Assembly: GCA_011526335.1 (NCBI GenBank)
Contig: WTJB01000312.1
Span: 1 to 11,771, forward strand
Length of the DNA stretch: 11,771 nt
From: Candidatus Arcticimaribacter sp.
GTDB lineage: Bacteria > Bacteroidota > Bacteroidia > Flavobacteriales > Flavobacteriaceae
Direction of reading: 5' to 3'
Positions 1 through 6,419 of this stretch are shown here, piece after piece; within the stretch, counting starts at the first letter, position 1; every line of letters starts with the position of its first letter. Below the pieces are notes generated by a model. The model ran no database searches and was not told where the DNA came from. It saw only the letters and a program-made list of their open reading frames with translations. The position numbers and the translations under genes are program-made.

Positions 1-294
1 AATATGCACTTCTATCACAGGACTTTCAATGGCTTTGATGGCATCCCCTATCCCCACAGAAGTATGGGTATAGGCCGCAGCGTTTAGAATAATCCCATCT
101 GCTGAAAACCCGACTTCATGCAAATGATTGATCAATTCTCCTTCCACATTGGATTGAAAATAGCTGATCTCCAGGTGGGGATATTGGTCTTTTAGTGTTG
201 CTAGATAGGTGTCAAACGATTGATTGCCATAAATTCCAGGCTCACGCTTCCCCAATAAATTTAGATTAGGCCCGTTGATGATGCTTATTTTCAT
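1..294 (-). CDS. aroQ: 3-dehydroquinate dehydratase, type II (partial, 3' end outside window)
   Basis: The reverse strand from the ATG at 294-292 reads without a stop to the window edge, giving 98 N-terminal residues. It begins MKISIINGPNLNLLGKREPG, the hallmark start of type II dehydroquinases. This includes the GPNLNLLG stretch and the Arg/Tyr lid region (KREPGIYG) that carries the catalytic Tyr. Further along, FQSNVEGELI and ILNAAAYTHTSVGIGDAI match the conserved substrate-binding Asn and the family's GAYTHTS-type segment, here with AAYTHTS. The enzyme dehydrates 3-dehydroquinate to 3-dehydroshikimate in the cytoplasmic shikimate pathway. The family is usually about 140-150 residues, so roughly a third is missing because of the window edge. 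It is transcribed divergently from the DUF1330 gene. Confidence 0.95.
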   Translation of the reverse strand, partial: MKISIINGPNLNLLGKREPGIYGNQSFDTYLATLKDQYPHLEISYFQSNVEGELINHLHEVGFSADGIILNAAAYTHTSVGIGDAIKAIESPVIEVHI

Positions 295-382
295 GTTGTA
301 AAAATACCGTAAAATTTTGACTTTTAATCTTCACCATACACAATCCCAAAAAAGCGTTTATCTTAGGGTAAAAATTTGATGC
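295..382. promoter_or_regulatory. divergent intergenic spacer aroQ / DUF1330 gene (promoters expected)
   Basis: This 88-base AT-rich spacer separates two divergent starts, so it should hold promoters for both directions. I found no exact TAnnTTTG element on either strand. The nearest is TATCTTAG on the plus strand, with no TTG at the expected distance upstream. An 8-base AAAATTTT palindrome lies at 311-318. The assignment as a promoter region rests on gene orientation, not on a recognised motif. Confidence 0.35.
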
Positions 383-697
383 ATGGCCACAGCAGTATAT
401 GTCTTCGGACAAATGAAAGTAAAAGACTACGATACTTATTTAAAAACATATGGCGTTCCTTTTTTTGAAGTATTACAGCAATACAATGGCACCTTGTTGA
501 GCGCCACCAAACGCGGGATGACCCTAGAAGGAAAACCCTTTGGAAATTGGACTGTTTTGGCGCGTTTTGAATCGGCAGAAGATGCTGGGGCATTCTACCA
601 ATCAGCAGCCTATGCGCCCCTCAAAAAACTTCGATTAGAAGAACTCACAGAAGGGGCGCAAGCCTTTTCTTTTCCTGCAGAAATCCCCGAGTTATAA
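383..697 (+). CDS. DUF1330 family protein
   Basis: This 104-residue cytoplasmic protein fits the DUF1330 family, small ferredoxin-like (dimeric alpha+beta barrel type) domains of about 95-100 residues with no settled function. Visible family features are the YxxYLKTYGVPFFEVLQQYNG start, the Gly-rich strand after it (G-T-L-L), an EGKPFGNWTVLARF strand, and the SAEDAGAFYQSAAYAPLKKLR helix with the typical Tyr. There is no signal peptide. An out-of-frame ATG sits 4 bases upstream of the chosen start; the chosen frame alone gives the family domain. The stop codon overlaps the start of the next gene by one base (TAATG), so the two are probably translationally coupled. Function is unknown; its place beside a PqqB-like protein gives no firm clue. 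Confidence 0.85.
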   Translation: MATAVYVFGQMKVKDYDTYLKTYGVPFFEVLQQYNGTLLSATKRGMTLEGKPFGNWTVLARFESAEDAGAFYQSAAYAPLKKLRLEELTEGAQAFSFPAEIPEL

Positions 698-1611
698 TGA
701 TAAAACGGCTAGGCTTTTTTGTTTTTTTCTTAGGGGGATTTTTCTTCTTTGGACAGCAACCTCAAGTGGAAATTATGGTTTTGGGAATTGCCCAAGACGC
801 CGGAGCTCCCCAAATACAATGCAAAAAGGACTGTTGTAGAGACCGTTGGCAAAAGCAGGACTTAGAACAGGTAAGTGCTCTTGGAATTGTAGATTGGTCA
901 AATGCTGGAATTTATCTTATTGATGCGACGCCAGATATCGGAGAACAGCTGCAAGCTGCGCAGTCGTATTTTAATGCGCCTTTGAAAGGCATCTTTTTAA
1001 CCCACGCCCATATCGGCCATTATAGCGGGTTGATGTATTTGGGAAAAGAAGCCCTTGGGGCAAAAAAAGTACCGGTATATGCAATGGAAAGGATGCGTAA
1101 CTTTTTAAGCCATAACGGACCTTGGAGTCAATTGGTTCAGGATCAAAACATCCTGCTACACCCCCTCACAAACGAAATGGAACTTTCCCTTAGTCCACAA
1201 CTGCAAGTCACTCCCCTGCGTGTTCCGCACCGAGATGAATATTCAGAAACCGTAGGCTACCGTATTCAAGGGCCAAAGAAGTCAGCCCTCTACATCCCGG
1301 ATATTGACAAATGGAATCAGTGGGAAAAAGACATCCTTGCAGCCATAAAGGAAGTAGATTATGCCTTTTTGGATGCCACATTTTATGATGGAAAAGAGTT
1401 GGGAAATCGCGACATGAGCTTGATCCCACATCCCTTTGTAAAAGAAAGCATGCAACTGTTTGAAGTACTTTCGCCAAAGGAGAGAAATAAGATTTACTTT
1501 ATTCACCTCAATCATACCAATCCCCTATTGAAGCGTGAAAGCAAGGCATATAAAGCCCTGCTAAGCAAAGGCTATCATCTTGCTCAAACCGGACAAACCT
1601 TTACCCTTTAA
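697..1611 (+). CDS. exported PqqB-like metallo-beta-lactamase-fold hydrolase
   Basis: This 304-residue protein starts with a Phe-rich hydrophobic stretch (residues 5-19), probably a signal peptide or membrane anchor, so it likely acts outside the cytoplasm. The rest matches the PqqB branch of the metallo-beta-lactamase fold: a Cys cluster near residues 42-47 (C-x3-C-C, where true PqqB has a CxC-type zinc site), THAHIGH at 102-108, VPHRDEYSETVGYRI at 176-190, YIPDIDKW at 199-206, LDATFYDG at 225-232 and FIHLNHTNPLL at 268-278. The usual HxHxDH becomes HAHIGH, so the Asp of the standard di-metal motif is Gly. No other pqq gene is nearby, so a role in pyrroloquinoline quinone synthesis is not supported. 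The substrate is unknown. It overlaps the DUF1330 gene by one base and ends 10 bases before xerD. Confidence 0.85.
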   Translation: MIKRLGFFVFFLGGFFFFGQQPQVEIMVLGIAQDAGAPQIQCKKDCCRDRWQKQDLEQVSALGIVDWSNAGIYLIDATPDIGEQLQAAQSYFNAPLKGIFLTHAHIGHYSGLMYLGKEALGAKKVPVYAMERMRNFLSHNGPWSQLVQDQNILLHPLTNEMELSLSPQLQVTPLRVPHRDEYSETVGYRIQGPKKSALYIPDIDKWNQWEKDILAAIKEVDYAFLDATFYDGKELGNRDMSLIPHPFVKESMQLFEVLSPKERNKIYFIHLNHTNPLLKRESKAYKALLSKGYHLAQTGQTFTL

Positions 1612-1621
1612 GCTATTTACA

Positions 1622-2524
1622 ATGCTTTGGAAAAATGCCATAGAAGATTTTGTACTCTACCTAAAGATAGAAAGAGGAGTGTCTGAAAACACGGCCGAAA
1701 GCTATCGTTTGGACGTCAAAGATTTCGTGGCTTTTTTATCTACCCACGATGACAAGATCAGCCCCACAGGCTGTGATAAAAGCACGATACAGGCCTATAT
1801 CTACCACCTCAGCAAAACGGTAAAGCCGCGTTCACAAGCCCGTCGTATTTCGGGATTAAAAGGCTTTTTTAACTTTCTGATTTTTGAAGGCTACAGAAGA
1901 GATTCGCCTATGGACATGATCGAAAGTCCTAAACTGGGAAGAAAACTTCCAACGGTACTTGCGGTTGGGGAGATCGACCAATTGTTAGAAAGCATTGATT
2001 TATCGCATCCGCAGGGGCACCGAAATATTGCCATTTTAGAAACCCTCTACGGGAGTGGCCTACGGGTAAGCGAATTGGTCAATCTCAAACTGTCTGATCT
2101 TTTGTTTGAGGAAGATTTAATTTTGGTCACAGGTAAAGGCAATAAACAACGCCTTGTGCCTATGGGCGGCTATGCCAAAACGCGCATAGAACAATACATT
2201 GAACACGATAGGGTGCATTTGGATATAAAAGCAGAATTTTCTGACATTGTTTTTCTGAACCGCTATGGGCGTCAGCTTACCCGAGCCATGATTTTTACGA
2301 TGATCAAAAATTTAGCAAAAGATAGCGGACTCAAAAAAAGCATTAGCCCGCACAGTTTTAGGCATTCTTTTGCTACGCACCTTTTAGAAAATGGAGCCGA
2401 TCTTCGAACCATACAAATGATGATGGGACATGAAAGCATTACCACCACAGAAGTATATACGCATTTGGACAGTAAAAAAATTACCGAATCGCTTTTAATG
2501 TATCATCCAAGAAACAAAGCTTAG
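1622..2524 (+). CDS. xerD: tyrosine recombinase XerD (chromosome dimer resolution)
   Basis: The product cuts and rejoins DNA at dif with a partner recombinase to resolve chromosome dimers. It has an N-terminal SAM-like core-binding domain (about residues 1-90) and a C-terminal catalytic domain. From the ATG at 1622 the protein has 300 residues and the catalytic set falls at R148 (GSGLRVSEL), K172 (TGKGNKQR), H244 and R247 (SPHSFRHSFATHLL), H270 (MGHESITTTEVY) and Y279. These are the same residue numbers as in E. coli XerD. That agreement decides the start: a TTG at 1580 would add 14 residues and overlap the previous gene. XerC is the alternative, but this spacing favours XerD. It is a core gene, not a mobile integrase. 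Its stop overlaps the convergent response-regulator stop. Confidence 0.94.
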   Translation: MLWKNAIEDFVLYLKIERGVSENTAESYRLDVKDFVAFLSTHDDKISPTGCDKSTIQAYIYHLSKTVKPRSQARRISGLKGFFNFLIFEGYRRDSPMDMIESPKLGRKLPTVLAVGEIDQLLESIDLSHPQGHRNIAILETLYGSGLRVSELVNLKLSDLLFEEDLILVTGKGNKQRLVPMGGYAKTRIEQYIEHDRVHLDIKAEFSDIVFLNRYGRQLTRAMIFTMIKNLAKDSGLKKSISPHSFRHSFATHLLENGADLRTIQMMMGHESITTTEVYTHLDSKKITESLLMYHPRNKA

Positions 2525-3219
2525 GAAGAAATCACTAAACGAAACCCTTCCCCGTGGATATTCAAAATTTCTACCTTTTTATCGGCTTTTAGGTATTTTC
2601 TCAATTTAGCAATATACACATCCATAGAGCGGGAAGTGAAATAATTATCGTCTCGCCATATCTTATTGAGGGCTGTTTCTCGAGGAAGTAAATCATTCAT
2701 GTTTAAGGCCAATAGACGTAAAAGTTGATTTTCTTTAGGAGATAATTTAATGGCCTCCTCCGCTTTATACCCCAACAATCGCAGTTTGGAATTGAATTGA
2801 AAATCGCCTATCTGAAAACTCACCTCTGTAGACTCTGGAACCACCTTCATCACCCTACGGTTAAGAATAGATTTAATTTTGGCCAAGAGAACTTCCGAGT
2901 CGAAGGGTTTGGTCAAATAGTCATCTGCTCCAATCTTAAACCCTTTTAAAACATCATCTTTTAAGGTTTTGGCCGTTAAAAAAATCAGCGGGATGTTTTC
3001 GTTTTTTTCGCGTATTTCTTTAGCCAAAGTAAATCCGTCTTTGTAGGGCATCATTACATCCAAAAGACATAAATCAAAGTCTTCTTTCTTAAAACGTTCA
3101 AAACCTTCTATTCCGTTTTTGGCTAGGGTAACATTATACCCGTTTATGATTAAATATTCTTTGAGGATACTCCCAAAATTGGGATCATCTTCTACCAAGA
3201 GTATGCGTTTGTTGTCCAT
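2521..3219 (-). CDS. OmpR/PhoB-type response regulator (RprY-like)
   Basis: This 232-residue two-domain regulator is the partner of the upstream kinase. The receiver domain (about 4-118) has the acidic pair D11/D12, the phospho-acceptor D54 in LLDVMMP, T82 and K104 in LTKPF. A winged-helix DNA-binding domain (about 136-230) contains SPKENQLLRLL and a likely recognition helix at 196-210 (TSRSMDVYIAKLRKYL region), ending in the wing NIHGEGFRL. It starts 15 bases after the kinase stop, so the two are co-transcribed. Length and pairing fit the RprX/RprY systems of Bacteroidota, but I assign that by resemblance only and leave the symbol blank. Its TAA overlaps the xerD TAG on the opposite strand by four bases, leaving no room for a terminator between them. 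Confidence 0.93.
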   Translation of the reverse strand: MDNKRILLVEDDPNFGSILKEYLIINGYNVTLAKNGIEGFERFKKEDFDLCLLDVMMPYKDGFTLAKEIREKNENIPLIFLTAKTLKDDVLKGFKIGADDYLTKPFDSEVLLAKIKSILNRRVMKVVPESTEVSFQIGDFQFNSKLRLLGYKAEEAIKLSPKENQLLRLLALNMNDLLPRETALNKIWRDDNYFTSRSMDVYIAKLRKYLKADKKVEILNIHGEGFRLVISS

Positions 3220-3234
3220 ATATCTTGTTTGTTT

Positions 3235-4809
3235 TTATGATTCTAAAGGCAACTGAATGGTAAACTCAGACCCTTCTCCTAATGTACTCCTTACATGAAT
3301 TGTGCCATTTAATAGCTCCAGTATTTTTTTTACGTAAGACAAGCCCAATCCATGTCCCTTTATGTTGTGTATATTTCCACTCTGAACACGATAAAACTTT
3401 TGAAAAATAAGTTTTAATGTTTCTTGATCCATCCCCATCCCTTTATCCGATATCTTGATGGTGTATTGTCCTTCAACCACCGCTGTTTTTAAGGCGATCT
3501 GAGGAGCTCCCTCAGAATACTTTATGGCATTATCCAATAAGTTGGTAATCATATTGGTAAAGTGGTTTTTATCGGCACGTAAAGCACAGGCTGGTGCCTG
3601 AAAATCGGTATGTATGGCCCCTTGGCGGTTTTGTATAATTAAAGAAACGTGATTGACCGCTCCTTGAATGGCATCTTGGGGGTCAATCAATTCCCACTCC
3701 ATGGGGGTAGAGCCCCGTTCCAATTGAGAGATCATTAAGACGGTATCGACTTGGTCTTTCATGCGCTTGTTTTCCTCACGCATCATATTGAGGTAGCGAC
3801 TTATTTTCTTTTCATCTTTGATGTTTTGGGGATTCTCTATGGCATCAATGGCTAAATTAATGGTCGCTAAAGGCGTTTTAAATTCATGCGACATATTGTT
3901 GATAAAATCAGATTTTACTTCCGATATTTTTTTCTGCTTTATGATTTGATAGATGGCCACGGCACATACCACAATGATCAGTAGTGTTAAAATAAAGGAC
4001 AACGAAGCAACCCCGATTATGGAAGAGCGAACATAAAGATCTTTTTCAGGGAAAGAGACAATCAATTCATACTGACTACTCCCCTGGTTATCTATAAATA
4101 TAGGAACGCTGTATTGCGGTCCTTTCTGGGTTTCGGCATAGTTGTTAGAACTCACCTTGGTCGCCAAGCCATCGGAGTAAACACCAAATTCAAAGGGAGT
4201 AACGACATTGCGTTGGTTCAACTCTCGATTGATTAAAAGTTGTAACTCAAATGCGTTTAAGCGTTTGTGTACCGGAAAAGTATTGGCAATCTTAGAGAAA
4301 AAAGACTGGTAAGTGACCTTGTCCACCAATTCAATTGGAGATTCATCTTTATAGGTTTCTGTAGAAAAAACCCGATTATTTTCAGGATCAAAGGCTTCTT
4401 TAAAAATGGTACGGGTTTCTATCCCTTTTAAATCAAATACAGTACTGGTCCCTCCTTTTTCGTTTGCTGAAATGGGGATGTTGTACTCTTCTTCCAAAAT
4501 ACCAAAGGTAAAAAGCGAAGAAAGATTGGAGGCATTGTCACTATCGGTAAAGGACAACACTTGCCTAATTTGAGAGTTTTGGGGTTGCCCAATGGAGTCT
4601 CTTATTTCTTTGTATTTGTTTAAATAATGTCGTAGCTCCCGTTCTTGAATATCCTCGGCTACAGAGGCAAGAGATTGGCGTACAGCCATTGAAAACTCTT
4701 GTTCATGCGTATTGATAGACGTATAAATCCAATAGCCTTGAATAAGGATAATCCCGGCCAAGGAAAAAATCATAAATAATACAAGGGAAATAAAATAGGT
4801 CTTTCGCAT
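3235..4809 (-). CDS. membrane sensor histidine kinase (RprX-like)
   Basis: This 524-residue kinase has a first membrane helix at about residues 5-30, a large periplasmic sensor region of about 230 residues (31-262) with no motif I recognise, and a second helix at about 263-290. The HisKA dimerisation domain carries the phospho-acceptor H308 in NNMSHEFKTPLATINLA. The ATPase domain has the N box NLLDNAIKYS (423-432), the G1 box with D455 (SDKGMGMD), an F box (IFQKFYRV) and the G2 box GHGLGLSYVKKI (485-496). There is no PAS or HAMP domain that I can see between helix 2 and HisKA. All catalytic boxes are intact, so it should phosphorylate the regulator encoded 15 bases downstream. The signal is unknown. 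A 71-base gap separates it from coaE, so it may have its own promoter. Confidence 0.94.
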   Translation of the reverse strand: MRKTYFISLVLFMIFSLAGIILIQGYWIYTSINTHEQEFSMAVRQSLASVAEDIQERELRHYLNKYKEIRDSIGQPQNSQIRQVLSFTDSDNASNLSSLFTFGILEEEYNIPISANEKGGTSTVFDLKGIETRTIFKEAFDPENNRVFSTETYKDESPIELVDKVTYQSFFSKIANTFPVHKRLNAFELQLLINRELNQRNVVTPFEFGVYSDGLATKVSSNNYAETQKGPQYSVPIFIDNQGSSQYELIVSFPEKDLYVRSSIIGVASLSFILTLLIIVVCAVAIYQIIKQKKISEVKSDFINNMSHEFKTPLATINLAIDAIENPQNIKDEKKISRYLNMMREENKRMKDQVDTVLMISQLERGSTPMEWELIDPQDAIQGAVNHVSLIIQNRQGAIHTDFQAPACALRADKNHFTNMITNLLDNAIKYSEGAPQIALKTAVVEGQYTIKISDKGMGMDQETLKLIFQKFYRVQSGNIHNIKGHGLGLSYVKKILELLNGTIHVRSTLGEGSEFTIQLPLES

Positions 4810-4815
4810 CTATAG

Positions 4816-4845
4816 CTGAACTTCAGTAACACAAATTTCATGAAA
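4816..4845. promoter_or_regulatory. two short palindromes upstream of the histidine kinase gene
   Basis: The 71-base gap between coaE and the kinase start contains two perfect short palindromes: CTGAACTTCAG (4816-4826, five-base arms around one base) and TTTCATGAAA (4836-4845). They lie 7 and 27 bases upstream of the kinase ATG. On the minus strand the sequence around them includes TAAATTTT and GAAATTTG, each one base off the TAnnTTTG promoter element but without a well-spaced TTG upstream. They may be operator sites or chance in AT-rich DNA. Confidence 0.25.
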
Positions 4846-4880
4846 AATTTACAAAGGATTTCCCAAGGGATTGTTAAGGG

Positions 4881-5459
4881 CTAGAGTTTTTTGATCCAAG
4901 CATCTAACTCGGCTTGGGTTTTTTGCCAATCTACATTTTCGATCACCTTATGGGCCAAAGGTATTTTTTTTTCGTCGGGCCATTGGCGTGCCATCCGATT
5001 TCTGACTTCTTTTTCTTCTACCCCATCGCGTTGCATTACCCGATTGATACGTTCGTGTTCTGGTGCAGTTATCAGTAAAACAATATCACACAACTCAGCT
5101 CCTCCCGTTTCAAAAAGTATAGCCGCTTCTTTGACGACAAAGGCAGATTTTTGTTTTTCTTTCCATAGGGAAAAATCTTTTGCAACCGCAGGATGAACTA
5201 AGGCATTTAATTGTTGTAATAAAGCTGGATTACCAAAAACGCGTTCAGCAATAAAGGGGCGGTTGAGCTGGTTTTGACGATACGCCTTTTCCCCTAACAA
5301 GGCTATGATACTGGCCTTGAGTTCTTCATTTTTGTGCATCAGCTCTTTAGCGGCATTATCGGCTATGTATAAGGGAAAGCCCTGGGCTTCGAGATAAGCC
5401 CCTACTTTGCTTTTCCCACTTCCAATTCCTCCGGTAAGTCCGATTAGTTTTGATGTCAT
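4881..5459 (-). CDS. coaE: dephospho-CoA kinase
   Basis: CoaE phosphorylates the 3'-hydroxyl of dephospho-CoA with ATP, the last step of coenzyme A synthesis, in the cytoplasm. The 192-residue product has the P-loop GGIGSGKS at residues 10-17, an Asp at 34 in YIADNAAKEL (the usual catalytic-site Asp region), LVHPAV at 87-92, the family segment AAILFETGG at 112-120, and an RVMQRDG lid motif at 140-146. The tail KVIENVD corresponds to the conserved V-I-x-N-x-G region, here with Asp in place of Gly. Its length is near the family norm of about 200. The ATG overlaps the upstream YbbR-like gene's stop as ATGA, indicating translational coupling. Together with CoaBC upstream, this cluster encodes three of the five enzyme activities that convert pantothenate to CoA. 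Confidence 0.95.
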   Translation of the reverse strand: MTSKLIGLTGGIGSGKSKVGAYLEAQGFPLYIADNAAKELMHKNEELKASIIALLGEKAYRQNQLNRPFIAERVFGNPALLQQLNALVHPAVAKDFSLWKEKQKSAFVVKEAAILFETGGAELCDIVLLITAPEHERINRVMQRDGVEEKEVRNRMARQWPDEKKIPLAHKVIENVDWQKTQAELDAWIKKL

Positions 5460-6415
5460 TTTCGTACCAAATATTCTACTGTTTTCGGGTCTATTCGAAT
5501 GTTTTTTATTCCCGAGGGGGACTGTTTTAAATAGACAGATGCCGGTTGATTTTGTGCAATTTCATCATACGAAACAGCCAAAATAAAGTCCTCTTCTTTG
5601 ATTTCTTTTAAACGAGATAAACGCGCAGAAAAAGTCAAGACCACCTCCCCAGGAAACAATTTCACGGCCAAGCTATCCGGGAGTTGCGAGATTTCAATAG
5701 GCAATTTGTAGCTCCGCTCTGAAAATTGATCTACTGCAAGGGCTATTTCCACGGTGGAAGGAATCATTTCTACTCCTGGCTCGGGTAACGGCTTTAGGTT
5801 TAAATTTTGACGTAAAGAGGAGGCTATTTCTTTCTCTGCCAAAGGAACAACTTCTACATGATTGAATTTACGCAATTGCTCTAAAGACCCTAGCAAATCA
5901 ACACTATCCGGAACAATATCAAGGCGTGAAATCCCATACCCTACTGCCATAGAAAATCGATACGGAATTCTTACCGGTACACGTTTTTTGGTCTGCGAGG
6001 TATACCGTATATCAATATCGGCAGGATAGAGGTTGATAATTTGTGTGCTACCCAGCAATTGACTTTGAATCGATTGAAATTGGGCATTCAAAGATAGCTG
6101 TGCGACTCCCCCTTCAAAGGCCAAGGAAGAAAGATCTACTTCCAAACGATTATCCCAATAATAATAGTATAAAAATTGAAAGCCCGAAGCCGTGATGGTA
6201 GCTTCTATATCCACCGTGTCGTTATTGAGGATAACTCCAGGAGGAATGGCTTCAAAAACAAGACTAAAGGGAACCAGTGCCGTATACTCTTTTGAGAATT
6301 TAGTAAAAAACCAAAACACAAAAGAGAGGCCTAAAAAAAGAAGAAAGAACCGCAGTTTTTGCTTTTGAAGGGAAATCCCTTGCAAGGAACGAACGATTCT
6401 TTTTTCTTCTTTCAT
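5456..6415 (-). CDS. YbbR-like (CdaR-type) membrane-anchored protein
   Basis: This product has 319 residues from the ATG at 6415. An upstream ATG at 6436 in the same frame would add seven residues but overlap fabI by 17 bases; the chosen start leaves a 4-base gap. One hydrophobic segment at about 21-39, after a basic N-terminus, predicts a single anchor with the rest outside the cytoplasm. The remainder is rich in beta-strand patterns of the YbbR type (for example IPPGVILNNDTVDIEATITASG and VRIPYRFSMAVGYGI), with probably two or more repeats whose borders I cannot fix. In Firmicutes, YbbR/CdaR proteins sit beside the diadenylate cyclase CdaA; no cyclase is encoded here. The gene lies between fabI and coaE and is coupled to coaE by ATGA. 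Exact function is unknown. Confidence 0.8.
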   Translation of the reverse strand: MKEEKRIVRSLQGISLQKQKLRFFLLFLGLSFVFWFFTKFSKEYTALVPFSLVFEAIPPGVILNNDTVDIEATITASGFQFLYYYYWDNRLEVDLSSLAFEGGVAQLSLNAQFQSIQSQLLGSTQIINLYPADIDIRYTSQTKKRVPVRIPYRFSMAVGYGISRLDIVPDSVDLLGSLEQLRKFNHVEVVPLAEKEIASSLRQNLNLKPLPEPGVEMIPSTVEIALAVDQFSERSYKLPIEISQLPDSLAVKLFPGEVVLTFSARLSRLKEIKEEDFILAVSYDEIAQNQPASVYLKQSPSGIKNIRIDPKTVEYLVRK

Positions 6416-6419
6416 CGCA

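Noticed and set aside
363..593. Minus-strand 76-residue frame across the DUF1330 start
   Set aside because: It is antisense to DUF1330 with no domain; the plus-strand frame gives a family match.
1208..1515. Minus-strand frames of 77-89 residues under the PqqB-like gene
   Set aside because: They lie wholly within a well-conserved plus-strand gene and their translations look random.
697..1611. Evidence for a pyrroloquinoline quinone biosynthesis locus
   Set aside because: Only the PqqB-like gene is present; no PqqA peptide, PqqC, PqqD or PqqE is encoded in the window, and the protein carries an export signal.
1580..1621. TTG-initiated 14-residue extension of XerD
   Set aside because: It overlaps the preceding gene, and only the ATG at 1622 puts the catalytic residues at the positions seen in E. 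coli XerD.
1622..2524. Tyrosine recombinase as sign of an integrated mobile element
   Set aside because: The size, catalytic spacing and housekeeping neighbours fit chromosomal XerD; no attachment-site repeats, tRNA gene or phage/transfer genes are present.
4861..4880. Possible terminator hairpin after coaE (TCCC-AA-GGGA)
   Set aside because: The stem is only four base pairs with a two-base loop and is not followed by a T-run on the minus strand.
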